A DNA stretch of 64,000 bases from Roseiflexaceae bacterium (GTDB lineage: Bacteria; Chloroflexota; Chloroflexia; Chloroflexales; Roseiflexaceae). The notes beneath the pieces are model-generated. The model was given only the letters and a program-made list of their open reading frames with translations, was not told the origin of the DNA and did not search any database. Below are positions 53,967 to 63,307 of this stretch, one piece after another (the first letter of the stretch is position 1; each line of letters begins with the position of its first letter). The stretch is taken from NCBI GenBank assembly GCA_947474225.1, contig CANJHS010000003.1, positions 55,422 through 119,421 on the forward strand, in the 5' to 3' direction. A program made the position numbers and the translations under genes.

Positions 53967-54916
53967 GCGAGCTCACCCCGTTTGATGAGTTCCTCACGGA
54001 ACCAGGGAATTGTCTTGTTGAGCCCCTCGTGTAGCGACACCTGCGGTGCCCAGCCGAGGATCTGCCCTGCACGGGTAATATCTGGCTGGCGTACTTGAGG
54101 ATCATCCTGCGTGCGCATATCTTGGCGGATCACCCCTGCTGGATTGCCAGTTAATTCGTTGATAACCTCAGCGAACTGCAAAATAGTCCGTTCTTGCGGG
54201 TTGCCAATGTTCACCGGATCACTATATTCACTCTGCAACAGCCGATACACCCCTTCGACGAGGTCAGACACATATTGAAATGACCTGGTCTGGCTACCAT
54301 CACCATAGACCGTAATTGGCTCGTGGCGCAGTGCTTGCTGAATGAAGTTGGGGACCACGCGTCCATCGCGCAAACGCATGCGGGGACCGTAGGTGTTAAA
54401 AATGCGGACGATACGCGTTGGGACACCATGTGTGCGATGGTACGCCATGGTCATCGCCTCGGCAAAGCGCTTGGCTTCGTCATAGACGCCACGCGGACCA
54501 ATGGGATTCACATGCCCATAATAACTCTCGGGTTGAGGATGAATCTGCGGATCACCATAGACTTCTGACGTCGATGCCAATAGAAATCGTGCGTTTTTTT
54601 CTTTGGCTAACCCGAGCGCTTTGTGTGTACCTAATGCGCCTACTTTGAGTGTCTGTATAGGCAATTCGAGATAATCAACAGGCGATGCAGGTGATGCAAA
54701 GTGCAACACCGCATCCAACGCCCCATCAATATGAATGTAGTCGGTGACATCGTGCTTCATGAAGCGGAATCGTTCGTGGCCGAACAAATGCGCGATGTTA
54801 TGGGCATTCCCCGTGATGAGGTTATCCATGGCGATGACCGTATGGCCTTCGGCAATGAAGCGATCGCTGAGATGAGATCCGAGGAACCCGGCGCCACCGG
54901 TGATAAGTACACGCAT
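53963..54916 (-). CDS. UDP-glucuronate decarboxylase (UDP-xylose synthase-like)
   Basis: 317 residues, extended SDR with GGAGFLGSH, the TSE of [12 protein letters not shown] and YDEAKRFAE. Stretches [11 protein letters not shown] and [19 protein letters not shown] are characteristic of UXS enzymes, which convert UDP-glucuronate to UDP-xylose. AAAGGTG precedes the ATG. With the epimerase two genes on, it points to a glycan containing uronic acid-derived sugars. Confidence 0.9.
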   Translation of the reverse strand: MRVLITGGAGFLGSHLSDRFIAEGHTVIAMDNLITGNAHNIAHLFGHERFRFMKHDVTDYIHIDGALDAVLHFASPASPVDYLELPIQTLKVGALGTHKALGLAKEKNARFLLASTSEVYGDPQIHPQPESYYGHVNPIGPRGVYDEAKRFAEAMTMAYHRTHGVPTRIVRIFNTYGPRMRLRDGRVVPNFIQQALRHEPITVYGDGSQTRSFQYVSDLVEGVYRLLQSEYSDPVNIGNPQERTILQFAEVINELTGNPAGVIRQDMRTQDDPQVRQPDITRAGQILGWAPQVSLHEGLNKTIPWFREELIKRGELA

Positions 54917-54960
54917 GTCACACCTTTTCGTTTCCTATCGCGCGGCTGTGGCAAAAATGA

Positions 54961-56457
54961 TCAGTAGGCACCACGCCCCAACAGCACAGTGGGGATAGTC
55001 TGCAGGACAATTCTGAGGTCCATCATCAGCGACCAGTGTTCGACATAGTAAATATCAAGCCTGACCATTTCTTCGAACGTCGTATCGCTACGTCCCGATA
55101 CTTGCCACAGTCCCGTGAGGCCTGGTTTGGCCTCGAGCCGCCGCAAGTTCCACGGCGCGTACTGTGCAACTTCGTGGGGCGTGGCAGGCCGCGGACCGAC
55201 CCAACTCATCTCACCACGCAATATATTCCACAGTTGCGGCAATTCGTCGAGGCTTGTCCGTCGCAGCCACCTGCCGACACGGGTGTGCCGCGGGTCGTGG
55301 CGAATTTTGAATATCGGGCCATCTGCTTCGTTGTGTTGCTTCAGCTCAGCTTTGATTTGCTCTGCATTCACCACCATGGTACGAAACTTGTACATGGTGA
55401 AGTGCCGACCATTCGTGCCCACACGCTTCTGTGTGAACAAAATCGGACCGGGTGAATCGAGTTTGATTGCTACTGCAATCAGTGCAGACGCCACCAGCAC
55501 AAACGGGCTGAACAAGAGCGTAATGGTAATGTCAGTAACACGCTTGAGAATCAAGTTGATACCCTGGATCGACACTTCGCGCAGGCCGATTAACGGTAGT
55601 CCATCGAATTCACCGATGTCGACACGGTCAAAACTCAGTTCCAGCAAGTCTGGGACAAGGCGGAAGTCAACACGAGTCTGCCGACACGCTTCGACCACCC
55701 CTGGCAAGAGGTGCTGTTCATTAAACGGCAGTGCAATGATGACTTGATCGACGGCATAGGTAGACAACAAATCCTTGAGGCGTTCGACCCCGCCGAGATA
55801 ATGAAAGTGCAACGGTTGTACCCCGTCGGTACTGTTGGGTTCGTCAGTGCCGTCACGATTGGCGACATATCCTACCAATGCGTAGCCCAAATGTGGTCGC
55901 GCCACAATGCCAGTCATCAGGGTATGACTTATGTCACCACCACCAACGATGAGGTACCGTTCGCGACCAATCCCGCGTGACCAACGCAACCGTCGTACCA
56001 ATACTAAACCTACCCGCACGAGGCTGAGCAGCAGTATGACAAACGCAAATGCGAGGGCGATGACTAATCGCGAAAAGTAGAGCGGCCGATACGAAAAAAC
56101 CACCACCACCAGCAATGCTGCAGCGGTAGTGGTGCTATTGAAGATGATACGCAGGTGTGCAGTCAAGCCAGCATTGGTGGGCAGGCGATACATGCCGCGC
56201 ACCGTAAATTGCACTTGCATGAGCAGTAAGAGCAGCATGCCGATGGGGATGAACGCATTCCACTGCACATAGAATTCGGTGGGCACTGCCCGCACAAAGT
56301 CACCAATCCACCCCGGCCACACGACAAGGTAGCGTACTGCATAGGCCATGGCGACACTCGTTAAGATGACGAGACTGTCAACCACGAACATGGCGAACCA
56401 TGATGCTTCATCAAAGATGCGCTTTTTTGGGTTCCGGAGTGGAGTCGTGTTTGTCAC
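54961..56457 (-). CDS. Polyprenyl-phosphate sugar-1-phosphate transferase (WbaP/WcaJ-type)
   Basis: 498 residues: four N-terminal helices, a CoA-binding-like domain (about 150-260), one more membrane segment and the catalytic bacterial sugar transferase domain with KFRTMVVNAE, DELPQLWNIL and WVGPRPATPHEV. It starts glycan synthesis by moving hexose-1-phosphate onto undecaprenyl phosphate. Start GTG 56457 has GAGGAAG upstream. First polysaccharide gene of the run, 27 bases after obg. Confidence 0.9.
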   Translation of the reverse strand: MTNTTPLRNPKKRIFDEASWFAMFVVDSLVILTSVAMAYAVRYLVVWPGWIGDFVRAVPTEFYVQWNAFIPIGMLLLLLMQVQFTVRGMYRLPTNAGLTAHLRIIFNSTTTAAALLVVVVFSYRPLYFSRLVIALAFAFVILLLSLVRVGLVLVRRLRWSRGIGRERYLIVGGGDISHTLMTGIVARPHLGYALVGYVANRDGTDEPNSTDGVQPLHFHYLGGVERLKDLLSTYAVDQVIIALPFNEQHLLPGVVEACRQTRVDFRLVPDLLELSFDRVDIGEFDGLPLIGLREVSIQGINLILKRVTDITITLLFSPFVLVASALIAVAIKLDSPGPILFTQKRVGTNGRHFTMYKFRTMVVNAEQIKAELKQHNEADGPIFKIRHDPRHTRVGRWLRRTSLDELPQLWNILRGEMSWVGPRPATPHEVAQYAPWNLRRLEAKPGLTGLWQVSGRSDTTFEEMVRLDIYYVEHWSLMMDLRIVLQTIPTVLLGRGAY

Positions 56458-56484
56458 GGTCTTCCTCTGTCATCAGAGCGGGAG

Positions 56485-57786
56485 TTAGGGGACAAACTCT
56501 TCGGTCCATACGAGTGCAGCCTTTTCGACATACACGGTCTGGCCAATTTCGATGCCGCTTTTGATGAGTTCGGCCGAAATGCCGGTTGCCTCAAACACAC
56601 GCTGCAAACGGGCCATTGACTCGGATTGGGCGAAGTTGGTCATCGATACCAAGCGCTCGATACGACGTCCATGGACGCGGTAGCCGTGACGCGTTGCTTC
56701 GATGGTGAATTTGAATTCATCCTGTACGGGGATAGGCCATTCGAGTGTTTCGTTGCGCGGGGTACGGTCAATCAGCACCGGTTGGGTGGCCATCACCGCG
56801 ACAATCTCGCGCACGAGCGGCTCGAGCCCAGTCCGTGCGGCTGCCGAAACCACAAACACGGGTCGGCCTTCCGCCTGGAATCGTGCGAGGTATTCATTCA
56901 AAAAAATCTCGGCATCGGGCAGATCGGTTTTGTTCAGCACGATAATCTGCGGGCGTTGGGCGAGCTCTGGGCGATAGCGGATGAGTTCGTCGTTGATGCG
57001 CAGGTAATCTTCCCATGGGTCACGCGTATCGACCGCAGCGATGTCGATGACATGCAGCAGCACGCGGGTACGCTCAATGTGACGCAAGAAGCTATGCCCA
57101 AGCCCGACACCGCGATGTGCCCCTTCGACGAGGCCGGGGATGTCTGCTATGACGAATGAATCGTCACCATAGGCAACGACACCCAAATTGGGTTGGAGTG
57201 TGGTGAATGGGTACGAGGCGATCTTGGGACGTGCAGCACTGACAGCAGCAATAAGTGAAGATTTGCCCGCGTTGGGGAAGCCGACCAATCCCACATCGGC
57301 GAGCAATTTGAGTTCGAGTCGCAGTTCGAGTTTTTGCCCTGGTTCACCGAGTTCGGCGATACGTGGGGCCTGTTGTGTCGCGGTTGTGAAGTGCAGATTG
57401 CCTAAGCCACCCTTGCCACCTCGAGCCGCCAAAAGGCGTTGGCCCTGCGCGATCAGGTCGACGGTATAACTGGCACCATCGATGGTTGCATGGACCTGTG
57501 TACCCAATGGCACCTTAATGATGACATCATCGCCGTCGCCACCATGCCGGCGGGCTGTCCCACCATTGCTGCCGTTCGTCGCTTCGAAGCGAACCTTCTC
57601 GCGGAATTGCAGCAACGTATTGATGGATGCGTCTGCCTGCAAGTAAATATGGCCACCGCGACCACCGTCGCCGCCATCGGGACCCCCACGCGGCACAAAC
57701 TTCTCGCGGCGCATGGTAGCCATACCATCGCCACCAACGCCCGCATGGAGATATACCGTCGCCTGATCAAAATAGTCTGCCGTCAT
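56485..57786 (-). CDS. obg: GTPase Obg (ribosome assembly, stress)
   Basis: 433 residues: glycine-rich Obg fold (about 1-158), G domain with [18 protein letters not shown] and NKTDL, and C-terminal OCT domain. Essential GTPase in 50S maturation and growth control. ATG 57786 (MTADYFDQA) matches the usual N-terminus; ATG 57795 is possible and the Shine-Dalgarno is poor. It follows tatA after a terminator and precedes the polysaccharide genes. Confidence 0.93.
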   Translation of the reverse strand: MTADYFDQATVYLHAGVGGDGMATMRREKFVPRGGPDGGDGGRGGHIYLQADASINTLLQFREKVRFEATNGSNGGTARRHGGDGDDVIIKVPLGTQVHATIDGASYTVDLIAQGQRLLAARGGKGGLGNLHFTTATQQAPRIAELGEPGQKLELRLELKLLADVGLVGFPNAGKSSLIAAVSAARPKIASYPFTTLQPNLGVVAYGDDSFVIADIPGLVEGAHRGVGLGHSFLRHIERTRVLLHVIDIAAVDTRDPWEDYLRINDELIRYRPELAQRPQIIVLNKTDLPDAEIFLNEYLARFQAEGRPVFVVSAAARTGLEPLVREIVAVMATQPVLIDRTPRNETLEWPIPVQDEFKFTIEATRHGYRVHGRRIERLVSMTNFAQSESMARLQRVFEATGISAELIKSGIEIGQTVYVEKAALVWTEEFVP

Positions 57787-57800
57787 ACCACCCATATCCG

Positions 57801-57829
57801 ATAAAAATGCCAGCGCAAGCGGCGCTGGC
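57801..57829 (-). terminator. Terminator of tatA
   Basis: 8-bp perfect stem GCCAGCGC with 5-base loop followed on the minus strand by ATTTTTAT. A second hairpin AGCGACC-GCT-GGTCGCT lies at 57847-57863. Confidence 0.75.
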
Positions 57830-57876
57830 ACGAAGGCACCGAACCGAGCGACCGCTGGTCGCTGCGACGAGGCAGA

Positions 57877-58047
57877 TTACTTTGCGACGTCGTCTTTTTT
57901 CTCTGTGTCCTCGTCTTTGACGGCTTTGCGGAACGCATTAATGCTACCACCCAGCGCAGTCGCAATGCCCGTGATACGGCTTGCCCCGAACAACAGGATA
58001 ATAATAACAAGAATGATAATCAGTTCAGGTCCACGTAGTCCAAGCAT
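57877..58047 (-). CDS. tatA: Twin-arginine translocase subunit TatA
   Basis: 56 residues, typical TatA/E: short N-terminus [10 protein letters not shown], one hydrophobic helix (about 8-21), FGAS hinge, amphipathic helix ([19 protein letters not shown]) and a charged tail. It forms the pore of the Tat system for folded proteins such as cofactor-containing redox enzymes. GGAGGT 5 bases before the ATG. Ends at a terminator, so it is probably transcribed alone. Confidence 0.9.
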   Translation of the reverse strand: MLGLRGPELIIILVIIILLFGASRITGIATALGGSINAFRKAVKDEDTEKKDDVAK

Positions 58048-58108
58048 ATCGACCTCCGCTTTGCATGTTCTCTATCACAAAACAATTATACCCCACATCG
58101 AGTGCATG

Positions 58109-59260
58109 TCAACGCCGTGAAACGGCTTGGTACACCGCATGTGTCCGTTGGGCGGTCTCGAGCCACGAAAATTTGGCAGCTTGTGCAATGCCGTTTTTGC
58201 GCATCTCTGCTCGCAACCCCTCATCCGTGAGCACACGACGCATCGCATCTGCCAACGCATCGATGTCGTATGGGTCAACGAGCACAGCTGCATCTCCAAC
58301 TATTTCAGGCAGGCAACTAGCATTGCTGGCAATCACTGGAGTGCCACACGCCATCGCCTCGAGCGGAGGCATTCCAAAGCCCTCATACAACGATGGGAAG
58401 ACAAATGCCGTCGCAGCCCCGTACCACAGATGTTGCTCTGCCTGCGGCACATATCCCACAAAGCGCAATTGATCGCCGAGGTGCAATCGTTCTGCCTGTG
58501 CCAAGATGGGCTCGTACAGCCAGCCTTTGCCGCCACCAATAAGCAACGGCACGCCAGTCTCTTTGGCGATTTGGGCGTAGGCGTCAATCAGACGCGGGAT
58601 GTTTTTGCGTGGTTCGAGTGTGCCGAGATAAAACAAATACCGCTCCGGCAAGCCGTTCCGTTGTCGGAATGCCGCCAACTCTGCCTCAGTCGCCGGGGCA
58701 AACCTCACATCACAGGCATCATAGGTGACTGTGACCCGCGTAGGTTCGACGCCGAGATGCTCGACGATTTCTTTTTTGGCATGTTCCGATACCGTGAAAA
58801 GCTGCGCTGCATGCTTGGCAGAACGGCGGATTGCCCACTTGGTATACATCCGATTAATGCGGCGGAATGTCTGTGGGAACAGAATCGGACTAATATCGTG
58901 GATGGTCACCACAGACGGCACCGTTGCCAGAACGGGCATGACATTGAGTACACCGTGATACAGCGATGCACCGTCTGCAGCCAGCAGTAACGGCGCCAGC
59001 AACTGCTCCCATGGGATGCGCACCCGCGGATTTATCGTATGAAAGCGGCTCGGTCGCACACGATAATTCGCTGGCAGATTGAGCGCGGCTGCATCGACAC
59101 CACGGGTTGTGTAAATCGTATAGGGATTGACGGTGTCGATGTGCCCTAGATGCTCGAGCAGGGCTTCGATGTAATGAGAAACACCTGCGCGCCGGAAGTT
59201 GTCGGTATGCGCCAGCAAATGGGCATTCACCGCGACATGCATTGGGTGATGTGTGTTCAC
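58109..59260 (-). CDS. GT4-family glycosyltransferase
   Basis: 383 residues, GT-B fold with LGTLEPRKNI and FPSLYEGFGMPPLEAM in the donor domain and a TNFRRAGVSHYIEAL acceptor-side glycine loop. It is a third GT4 in this window. GTG 59260 overlaps the TAG of the signal peptidase gene by one base (TAGTG); ATG 59242 is an alternative. Probably co-transcribed with lepB. Confidence 0.87.
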   Translation of the reverse strand: MNTHHPMHVAVNAHLLAHTDNFRRAGVSHYIEALLEHLGHIDTVNPYTIYTTRGVDAAALNLPANYRVRPSRFHTINPRVRIPWEQLLAPLLLAADGASLYHGVLNVMPVLATVPSVVTIHDISPILFPQTFRRINRMYTKWAIRRSAKHAAQLFTVSEHAKKEIVEHLGVEPTRVTVTYDACDVRFAPATEAELAAFRQRNGLPERYLFYLGTLEPRKNIPRLIDAYAQIAKETGVPLLIGGGKGWLYEPILAQAERLHLGDQLRFVGYVPQAEQHLWYGAATAFVFPSLYEGFGMPPLEAMACGTPVIASNASCLPEIVGDAAVLVDPYDIDALADAMRRVLTDEGLRAEMRKNGIAQAAKFSWLETAQRTHAVYQAVSRR

Positions 59261-59985
59261 TACGGCACCTTTGGTGCGGCTGCAAAGGGATTGTACTGCG
59301 CAATGACACCGATTTGGTCATTTGGCCAATAGGAGACCCAGGCTTGGCCAATGACCCTTTCTAGTGGCAATACGCCCCATTCACGCGAATCGCTGCTGTT
59401 TTCTCGGTTGTCACCCATCACAAAAACAGCACCATCGGGGACAATTATTGGTTTGTCGACACACACATCCATCATCTGACAATACGTTGGTGCACCTTGC
59501 AAATACGGCTCAAATAACTGCACGCCATTGACCACAACGACCCCATCGTGCACTGCCACCTCGTCACCGGGACGGCCAACGACCCGTTTGATGTAATCTT
59601 TGCTTGGGTCATTGGGGTATTCAAATACCACCACTTGACCGTACTGTGGGATGCCGAATGGGTATATCTGCTGTGTGGAGACGTTGGGATCGAATATCCG
59701 CGCAGGAGCATTCAAATCGAAATGAAAATACGCCAGCTTATTGACCAGTATGTATTGATTGTTGTGGAGTGTCGGCTCCATGCTCATTCCTTCAATGAGG
59801 AAGTTCTGCATGACACCGCGAACCATAAAAAAGAGGAAAAAAACGAATAAAAGCATCTCGACAATCTCACGTGCTACCCGTGATGGCGCATAGTACGCAG
59901 GGGGGGACTGCACCGTCTGCAGGGTGGTAAGTTCAAGGAGTTGTCTATCTGCTTCGCGTTGTTCCCAGGGATGCATACGCGCCAT
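59260..59985 (-). CDS. lepB: Signal peptidase I
   Basis: 241 residues. One membrane helix (LLFVFFLFFMVRG), the catalytic serine in GMSMEPTL, the lysine in DYIKRVVGRPGD and the GDNRENSSDSRE box. It removes Sec and Tat signal peptides outside the membrane. The N-terminal 35 residues before the helix are longer than usual. ATG 59985 has GAGAAG very close; ATG 59976 (M4 of it) has better spacing. Upstream codons to 60099 are not needed. Confidence 0.92.
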   Translation of the reverse strand: MARMHPWEQREADRQLLELTTLQTVQSPPAYYAPSRVAREIVEMLLFVFFLFFMVRGVMQNFLIEGMSMEPTLHNNQYILVNKLAYFHFDLNAPARIFDPNVSTQQIYPFGIPQYGQVVVFEYPNDPSKDYIKRVVGRPGDEVAVHDGVVVVNGVQLFEPYLQGAPTYCQMMDVCVDKPIIVPDGAVFVMGDNRENSSDSREWGVLPLERVIGQAWVSYWPNDQIGVIAQYNPFAAAPKVP

Positions 59986-60035
59986 TCTTCTCTTGTACCA
60001 GAGAGCACTGAGCTCTTTTGGCGAATAATTCCACC

Positions 60036-60047
60036 TGCAGTGTAGCA
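60036..60047 (-). promoter_or_regulatory. Extended -10 promoter of lepB
   Basis: On the minus strand TGC followed by TACACT (-10 at 60039-60044), about 54 bases before ATG 59985. Confidence 0.45.
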
Positions 60048-60098
60048 CACTACAATCTGATAATCGTGGCAGCGCGTAGCCAAAAGAATGACAAATCA

Positions 60099-60107
60099 TG
60101 CTATACT
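60099..60107 (+). promoter_or_regulatory. Extended -10 promoter of the glycine riboswitch/gcv operon
   Basis: TGC followed by TATACT (60102-60107). Transcription would start near 60114, about 27 bases before the first aptamer. Confidence 0.6.
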
Positions 60108-60135
60108 CAAATTAAATTAATGTCGAATGACGACT

Positions 60136-60312
60136 ACCGAAGAGCACTGCCAACCAATGCAGTCGCCGAAGGAGCAAGGTTCGAGTCAGCCGCCTCGTCC
60201 CGAATCTCTCAGGCCCACGAACGGTAATCTGACGACACTCTGGAGAGCCACACAGGCACCGACGGAGCAACCTGCACCCGCAGGGCACCTCTCAGGTCAC
60301 AGGACAGAGTCA
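60136..60312 (+). ncRNA. Tandem glycine riboswitch
   Basis: Two aptamers in series. The first holds the core CGCCGAAGGAGCAA and ATCTCTCAGGC; the linker leads to ACTCTGGAGAG. The second has CACCGACGGAGCAA, CTCTCAGG and the closing GGACAGAG. These are the conserved blocks of glycine riboswitches, which switch on glycine degradation when glycine is abundant. It lies directly upstream of gcvT. The first aptamer has a shortened GAGAG-like opening (GAAGAGC). Boundaries are approximate. Confidence 0.93.
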
Positions 60313-60326
60313 TAGGCAACGTGCGT

Positions 60327-60364
60327 CATCCGTGACGCCGGGGCGTGTGATGTCTGTTTTTTTG
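60327..60364 (+). terminator. First leader terminator (probable expression platform)
   Basis: An imperfect stem (CATC, ACGCC with GGCGT, GATG) is followed by TCTGTTTTTTT. Its position right after the second aptamer suits transcription attenuation controlled by glycine. Confidence 0.65.
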
Positions 60365-60387
60365 TGTCAGCGTACGACACACAACAG

Positions 60388-60425
60388 CACCACCTCCTTC
60401 CGGAGCGTCGGTGTTTTGTTTTTTG
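60388..60425 (+). terminator. Second leader terminator-like hairpin
   Basis: CACC-CTCC-TTCC-GGAG-GGTG stem with an internal loop, followed by TTTTGTTTTTTG, just before the gcvT ribosome-binding site. It may add a second checkpoint or act through the Shine-Dalgarno region. Confidence 0.6.
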
Positions 60426-60443
60426 TGTATGGAGGATCACCAC

Positions 60444-61538
60444 ATGTCGACTCCACTCCTGCAAACAGTGCTCCACGCCGAGCACATTGCGCTCAACGCC
60501 CGCATGGTCGAATTCGGAGGATGGGATATGCCCGTGCAATACACCGGCATCATCGATGAACATCGTGCCGTACGTGAGCGGGCCGGGATTTTCGATGTCA
60601 GTCACATGGGTGAGTTTTGGGTGGAGGGATCTGATGCACTCGCATTCCTGCAGCACGTGACAACCGCTGATGTAAGTCAACTCGCCATTGGTCACGCCGG
60701 TTATGCACTGTTGTGCCGTCCAGACGGCGGAGTGGTCGACGATTTGTTCATCTATCACATGTCCTCAGACCGCTACCTCCTCGTCGTCAATGCCTCGAAC
60801 ATTGCCAAAGACTACGCATGGATGTCGCAATTCATCGGAACCCTCCGAGTCACGTTGCGTGATGCATCGCCCAGCACCGCATTGATTGCACTGCAAGGGC
60901 CCCGGGCAGAAGGAATTTTGCAGTCTTTGGTGGGTCACGTCGCAGTCGACCTGGTCTTCCACGGGGTTACAACGACGTCTTGGAACGGCCTCGAACTCAT
61001 CATTGCACGTACCGGGTATACCGGCGAGGACGGTTTCGAATTATTCGTCGGCAATCAATATGCAGCTGCGCTGTGGCGGGCGTTATTGGCAGCTGGGGCC
61101 CAAGCGTGTGGCTTGGGTGCACGGGACAGCCTGCGCTTCGAACCATGCCTGGCGCTGTATGGCCACGAACTCGATGACACCATCAACCCCTACGAAGCGC
61201 GACTCGGCTGGGCGGTCAAACTCAATAAAGGCGAGTTTGTAGGTAGTGCTGCCTTGCATGACCTGAAATCGAACTACACGCGCCGGCTCGTTGCCTTCGA
61301 GGTGACCGGCAAAGGGATTGCACGAGGTGGCTACGCGGTACATTCAAGCGACGGACAGCCTATTGGTCAGGTAACTACGGGGATGCCGTCACCGACTTTT
61401 GCCAAGCCATTGGGTATCGCCCTCATCGACCGCGCGTATACACAAGAAGGCGGCAGCATCGAGATTATTGTGCGCGACAAACCGGTCAGCGCAGTTATTG
61501 TCAAATATCCGTTCTATCAATCACGCTACAAAAAGTAG
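60444..61538 (+). CDS. gcvT: Glycine cleavage system T protein (aminomethyltransferase)
   Basis: 364 residues. N-terminal folate-binding domain with GGWDMPVQY and [10 protein letters not shown], catalytic region [13 protein letters not shown], and the C-terminal barrel. It transfers the methylene group from the lipoyl-bound intermediate on H protein to tetrahydrofolate. GGAGG 8 bases before ATG 60444. First gene under the glycine riboswitch. Confidence 0.95.
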   Translation: MSTPLLQTVLHAEHIALNARMVEFGGWDMPVQYTGIIDEHRAVRERAGIFDVSHMGEFWVEGSDALAFLQHVTTADVSQLAIGHAGYALLCRPDGGVVDDLFIYHMSSDRYLLVVNASNIAKDYAWMSQFIGTLRVTLRDASPSTALIALQGPRAEGILQSLVGHVAVDLVFHGVTTTSWNGLELIIARTGYTGEDGFELFVGNQYAAALWRALLAAGAQACGLGARDSLRFEPCLALYGHELDDTINPYEARLGWAVKLNKGEFVGSAALHDLKSNYTRRLVAFEVTGKGIARGGYAVHSSDGQPIGQVTTGMPSPTFAKPLGIALIDRAYTQEGGSIEIIVRDKPVSAVIVKYPFYQSRYKK

Positions 61539-61556
61539 CCAGAGAAGGAGCTCCCC

Positions 61557-61946
61557 ATGTCGTTCAAAACTCTCAGCACTCTGCAGTACTTGTCGTCACA
61601 CGAATGGATTCTCGTCGAGGGTGACACCGCAACCATCGGTATCACCGATTACGCCCAAGACTCACTCGGTGATGTCGTCTACGTCGATTTGCCGGCAATT
61701 GGGACCACGTTTTCCGCAGGCGCAGAGTTCGGTGTCGTCGAGTCCGTCAAAGCCTCTTCGGAGCTGTACACGCCAGCCGGTGGCACCGTGATTGCAGTCA
61801 ATGCTGCCGTCAGTGAGCGCACCGAATTGGTCAATACGGACCCCTACGGGAACGGCTGGCTGATCAAAATTCGTCTCGACGGCACCACCGCAAAACTCCT
61901 CGACGCAGCTGCATATGCTGCCCTCGTCGATTCAATCAAGCACTAG
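61557..61946 (+). CDS. gcvH: Glycine cleavage system H protein
   Basis: 129 residues, all-beta lipoyl-carrier. The lipoyl lysine is in ESVKASSELY (about residue 64). N-terminal HEWILVEG and C-terminal GNGWLIKI are family marks. It shuttles the aminomethyl group between P, T and L proteins. AAGGAG precedes the ATG; 18 bases after gcvT. Confidence 0.96.
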   Translation: MSFKTLSTLQYLSSHEWILVEGDTATIGITDYAQDSLGDVVYVDLPAIGTTFSAGAEFGVVESVKASSELYTPAGGTVIAVNAAVSERTELVNTDPYGNGWLIKIRLDGTTAKLLDAAAYAALVDSIKH

Positions 61947-61960
61947 GAGGAATAGCCCGC

Positions 61961-63298
61961 ATGTCACACTTTATTTCCATCACCGACGCAGAACGAAGTG
62001 AGATGTTGGCCTCGATCGGGGTCAACAGCGTGTCAGAGTTATTCGCGGCGATTCCTGCCGACGTCCGCTTCCCCACGCTCGATTTGAGCCGTTCGTTGTC
62101 CGAACCAGAAGTGCGCCGCGAGTTGGCATCAATGGCCAACAAAAATGCCGGGGCTCATACCCACAGTATGTTTTTGGGTGCAGGCGCTTACAACCACTTC
62201 GTCCCGAGTGCCGTCGATCAGATTTTGCGCCGCTCAGAATTCTACACCGCCTACACTCCGTACCAGCCGGAAGTCAGCCAGGGTACATTACAGGCTATTT
62301 TTGAATACCAGAGCCTGCTGTGCGCGTTGACAGGCATGGATGTTGCGAATGCTTCGCACTACGACGGCGCTACTGCGATGGCCGAAGCGGCAGTCATGGC
62401 CATCAATGTCCTCAAAAATCGGCGTAAGGTGGTAATCACCGCCAGCATTCATCCGCACTATCGCCGTGTCATTCGCACCCTGCTCATTGGCAGCGGTATC
62501 GAAGTCGTCGGGGACGAGAATTTGGCCGCACCAATCAGTGACGTCCTCAACCACATTGACGATCAGACCGCTGCGGTAATGGTCCAGAGCCCTGATTTCT
62601 TTGGGACCATCCACGACCTTAAACCGATTGCAGCTGCCGCACATGCCAAAGGTGCGCTGATGGTGCATCACTTCGACCCAATCGGGCTTGCAATCTTTCA
62701 GACACCAAACGAAAACGGAGCCGATATTGCCACCGCAGAGGGACAACCACTCGGCATCGGTTTGAATTTCGGTGGTCCTTATCTCGGCATTTTTGCCACA
62801 CGCAAACAATTTGTCCACAAAATCGCCGGCCGCATCGTCGGCCTCACCCGTGATGTCAACGGTGCAATGGCCTATGTGATGACCCTGCGTGCCCGTGAAC
62901 AAGACATTCGCCGTGAACGTGCGACCAGCAACATCTGTACCAATCAGGCATTGATGGCCCTTGCCGCAGCGGTATATATGTCGTTGATGGGTCGTCAAGG
63001 ATTACGGCAAGTCGCCAATTTGACCTACCAAAACACGCAGTATACCGCCAAACAAATTGCGACATTGCGTGGCTATGAAGTCGTGGACAATGGTCCGTTC
63101 TTCCGTGAATTCGTGGTGAAGTGCCCCAAGCCCGTGCACCTCATCAACGAGCGCCTCGCCGAACACGGCATCATCGGCGGCTACGACCTCGGCCAAGATT
63201 ACCCGCATCTCCAGCAGCATATGCTGGTGGCAGCAACCGAGATGAATCCCAAGGCAGATATTGACGCATTCGTCCACGAACTCGGCGCATTGGCATAG
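61961..63298 (+). CDS. gcvPA: Glycine dehydrogenase (decarboxylating) subunit 1
   Basis: 445 residues, the N-terminal half of P protein in two-subunit form. MFLGAGAYNHFVPS, TPYQPEVSQGTLQ and EYQSLLCALTGMDVANAS are typical. The PLP lysine is in the partner GcvPB, which must lie outside the window. AGGAGGA precedes the ATG; 14 bases after gcvH. Confidence 0.95.
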   Translation: MSHFISITDAERSEMLASIGVNSVSELFAAIPADVRFPTLDLSRSLSEPEVRRELASMANKNAGAHTHSMFLGAGAYNHFVPSAVDQILRRSEFYTAYTPYQPEVSQGTLQAIFEYQSLLCALTGMDVANASHYDGATAMAEAAVMAINVLKNRRKVVITASIHPHYRRVIRTLLIGSGIEVVGDENLAAPISDVLNHIDDQTAAVMVQSPDFFGTIHDLKPIAAAAHAKGALMVHHFDPIGLAIFQTPNENGADIATAEGQPLGIGLNFGGPYLGIFATRKQFVHKIAGRIVGLTRDVNGAMAYVMTLRAREQDIRRERATSNICTNQALMALAAAVYMSLMGRQGLRQVANLTYQNTQYTAKQIATLRGYEVVDNGPFFREFVVKCPKPVHLINERLAEHGIIGGYDLGQDYPHLQQHMLVAATEMNPKADIDAFVHELGALA

Positions 63299-63307
63299 GA
63301 ATCGATG

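Noticed and set aside
60176..60190. GGTTCGAGTC, similar to a tRNA T-arm
   Set aside because: No acceptor stem or anticodon arm fits around it, and the segment is explained by the first glycine aptamer.
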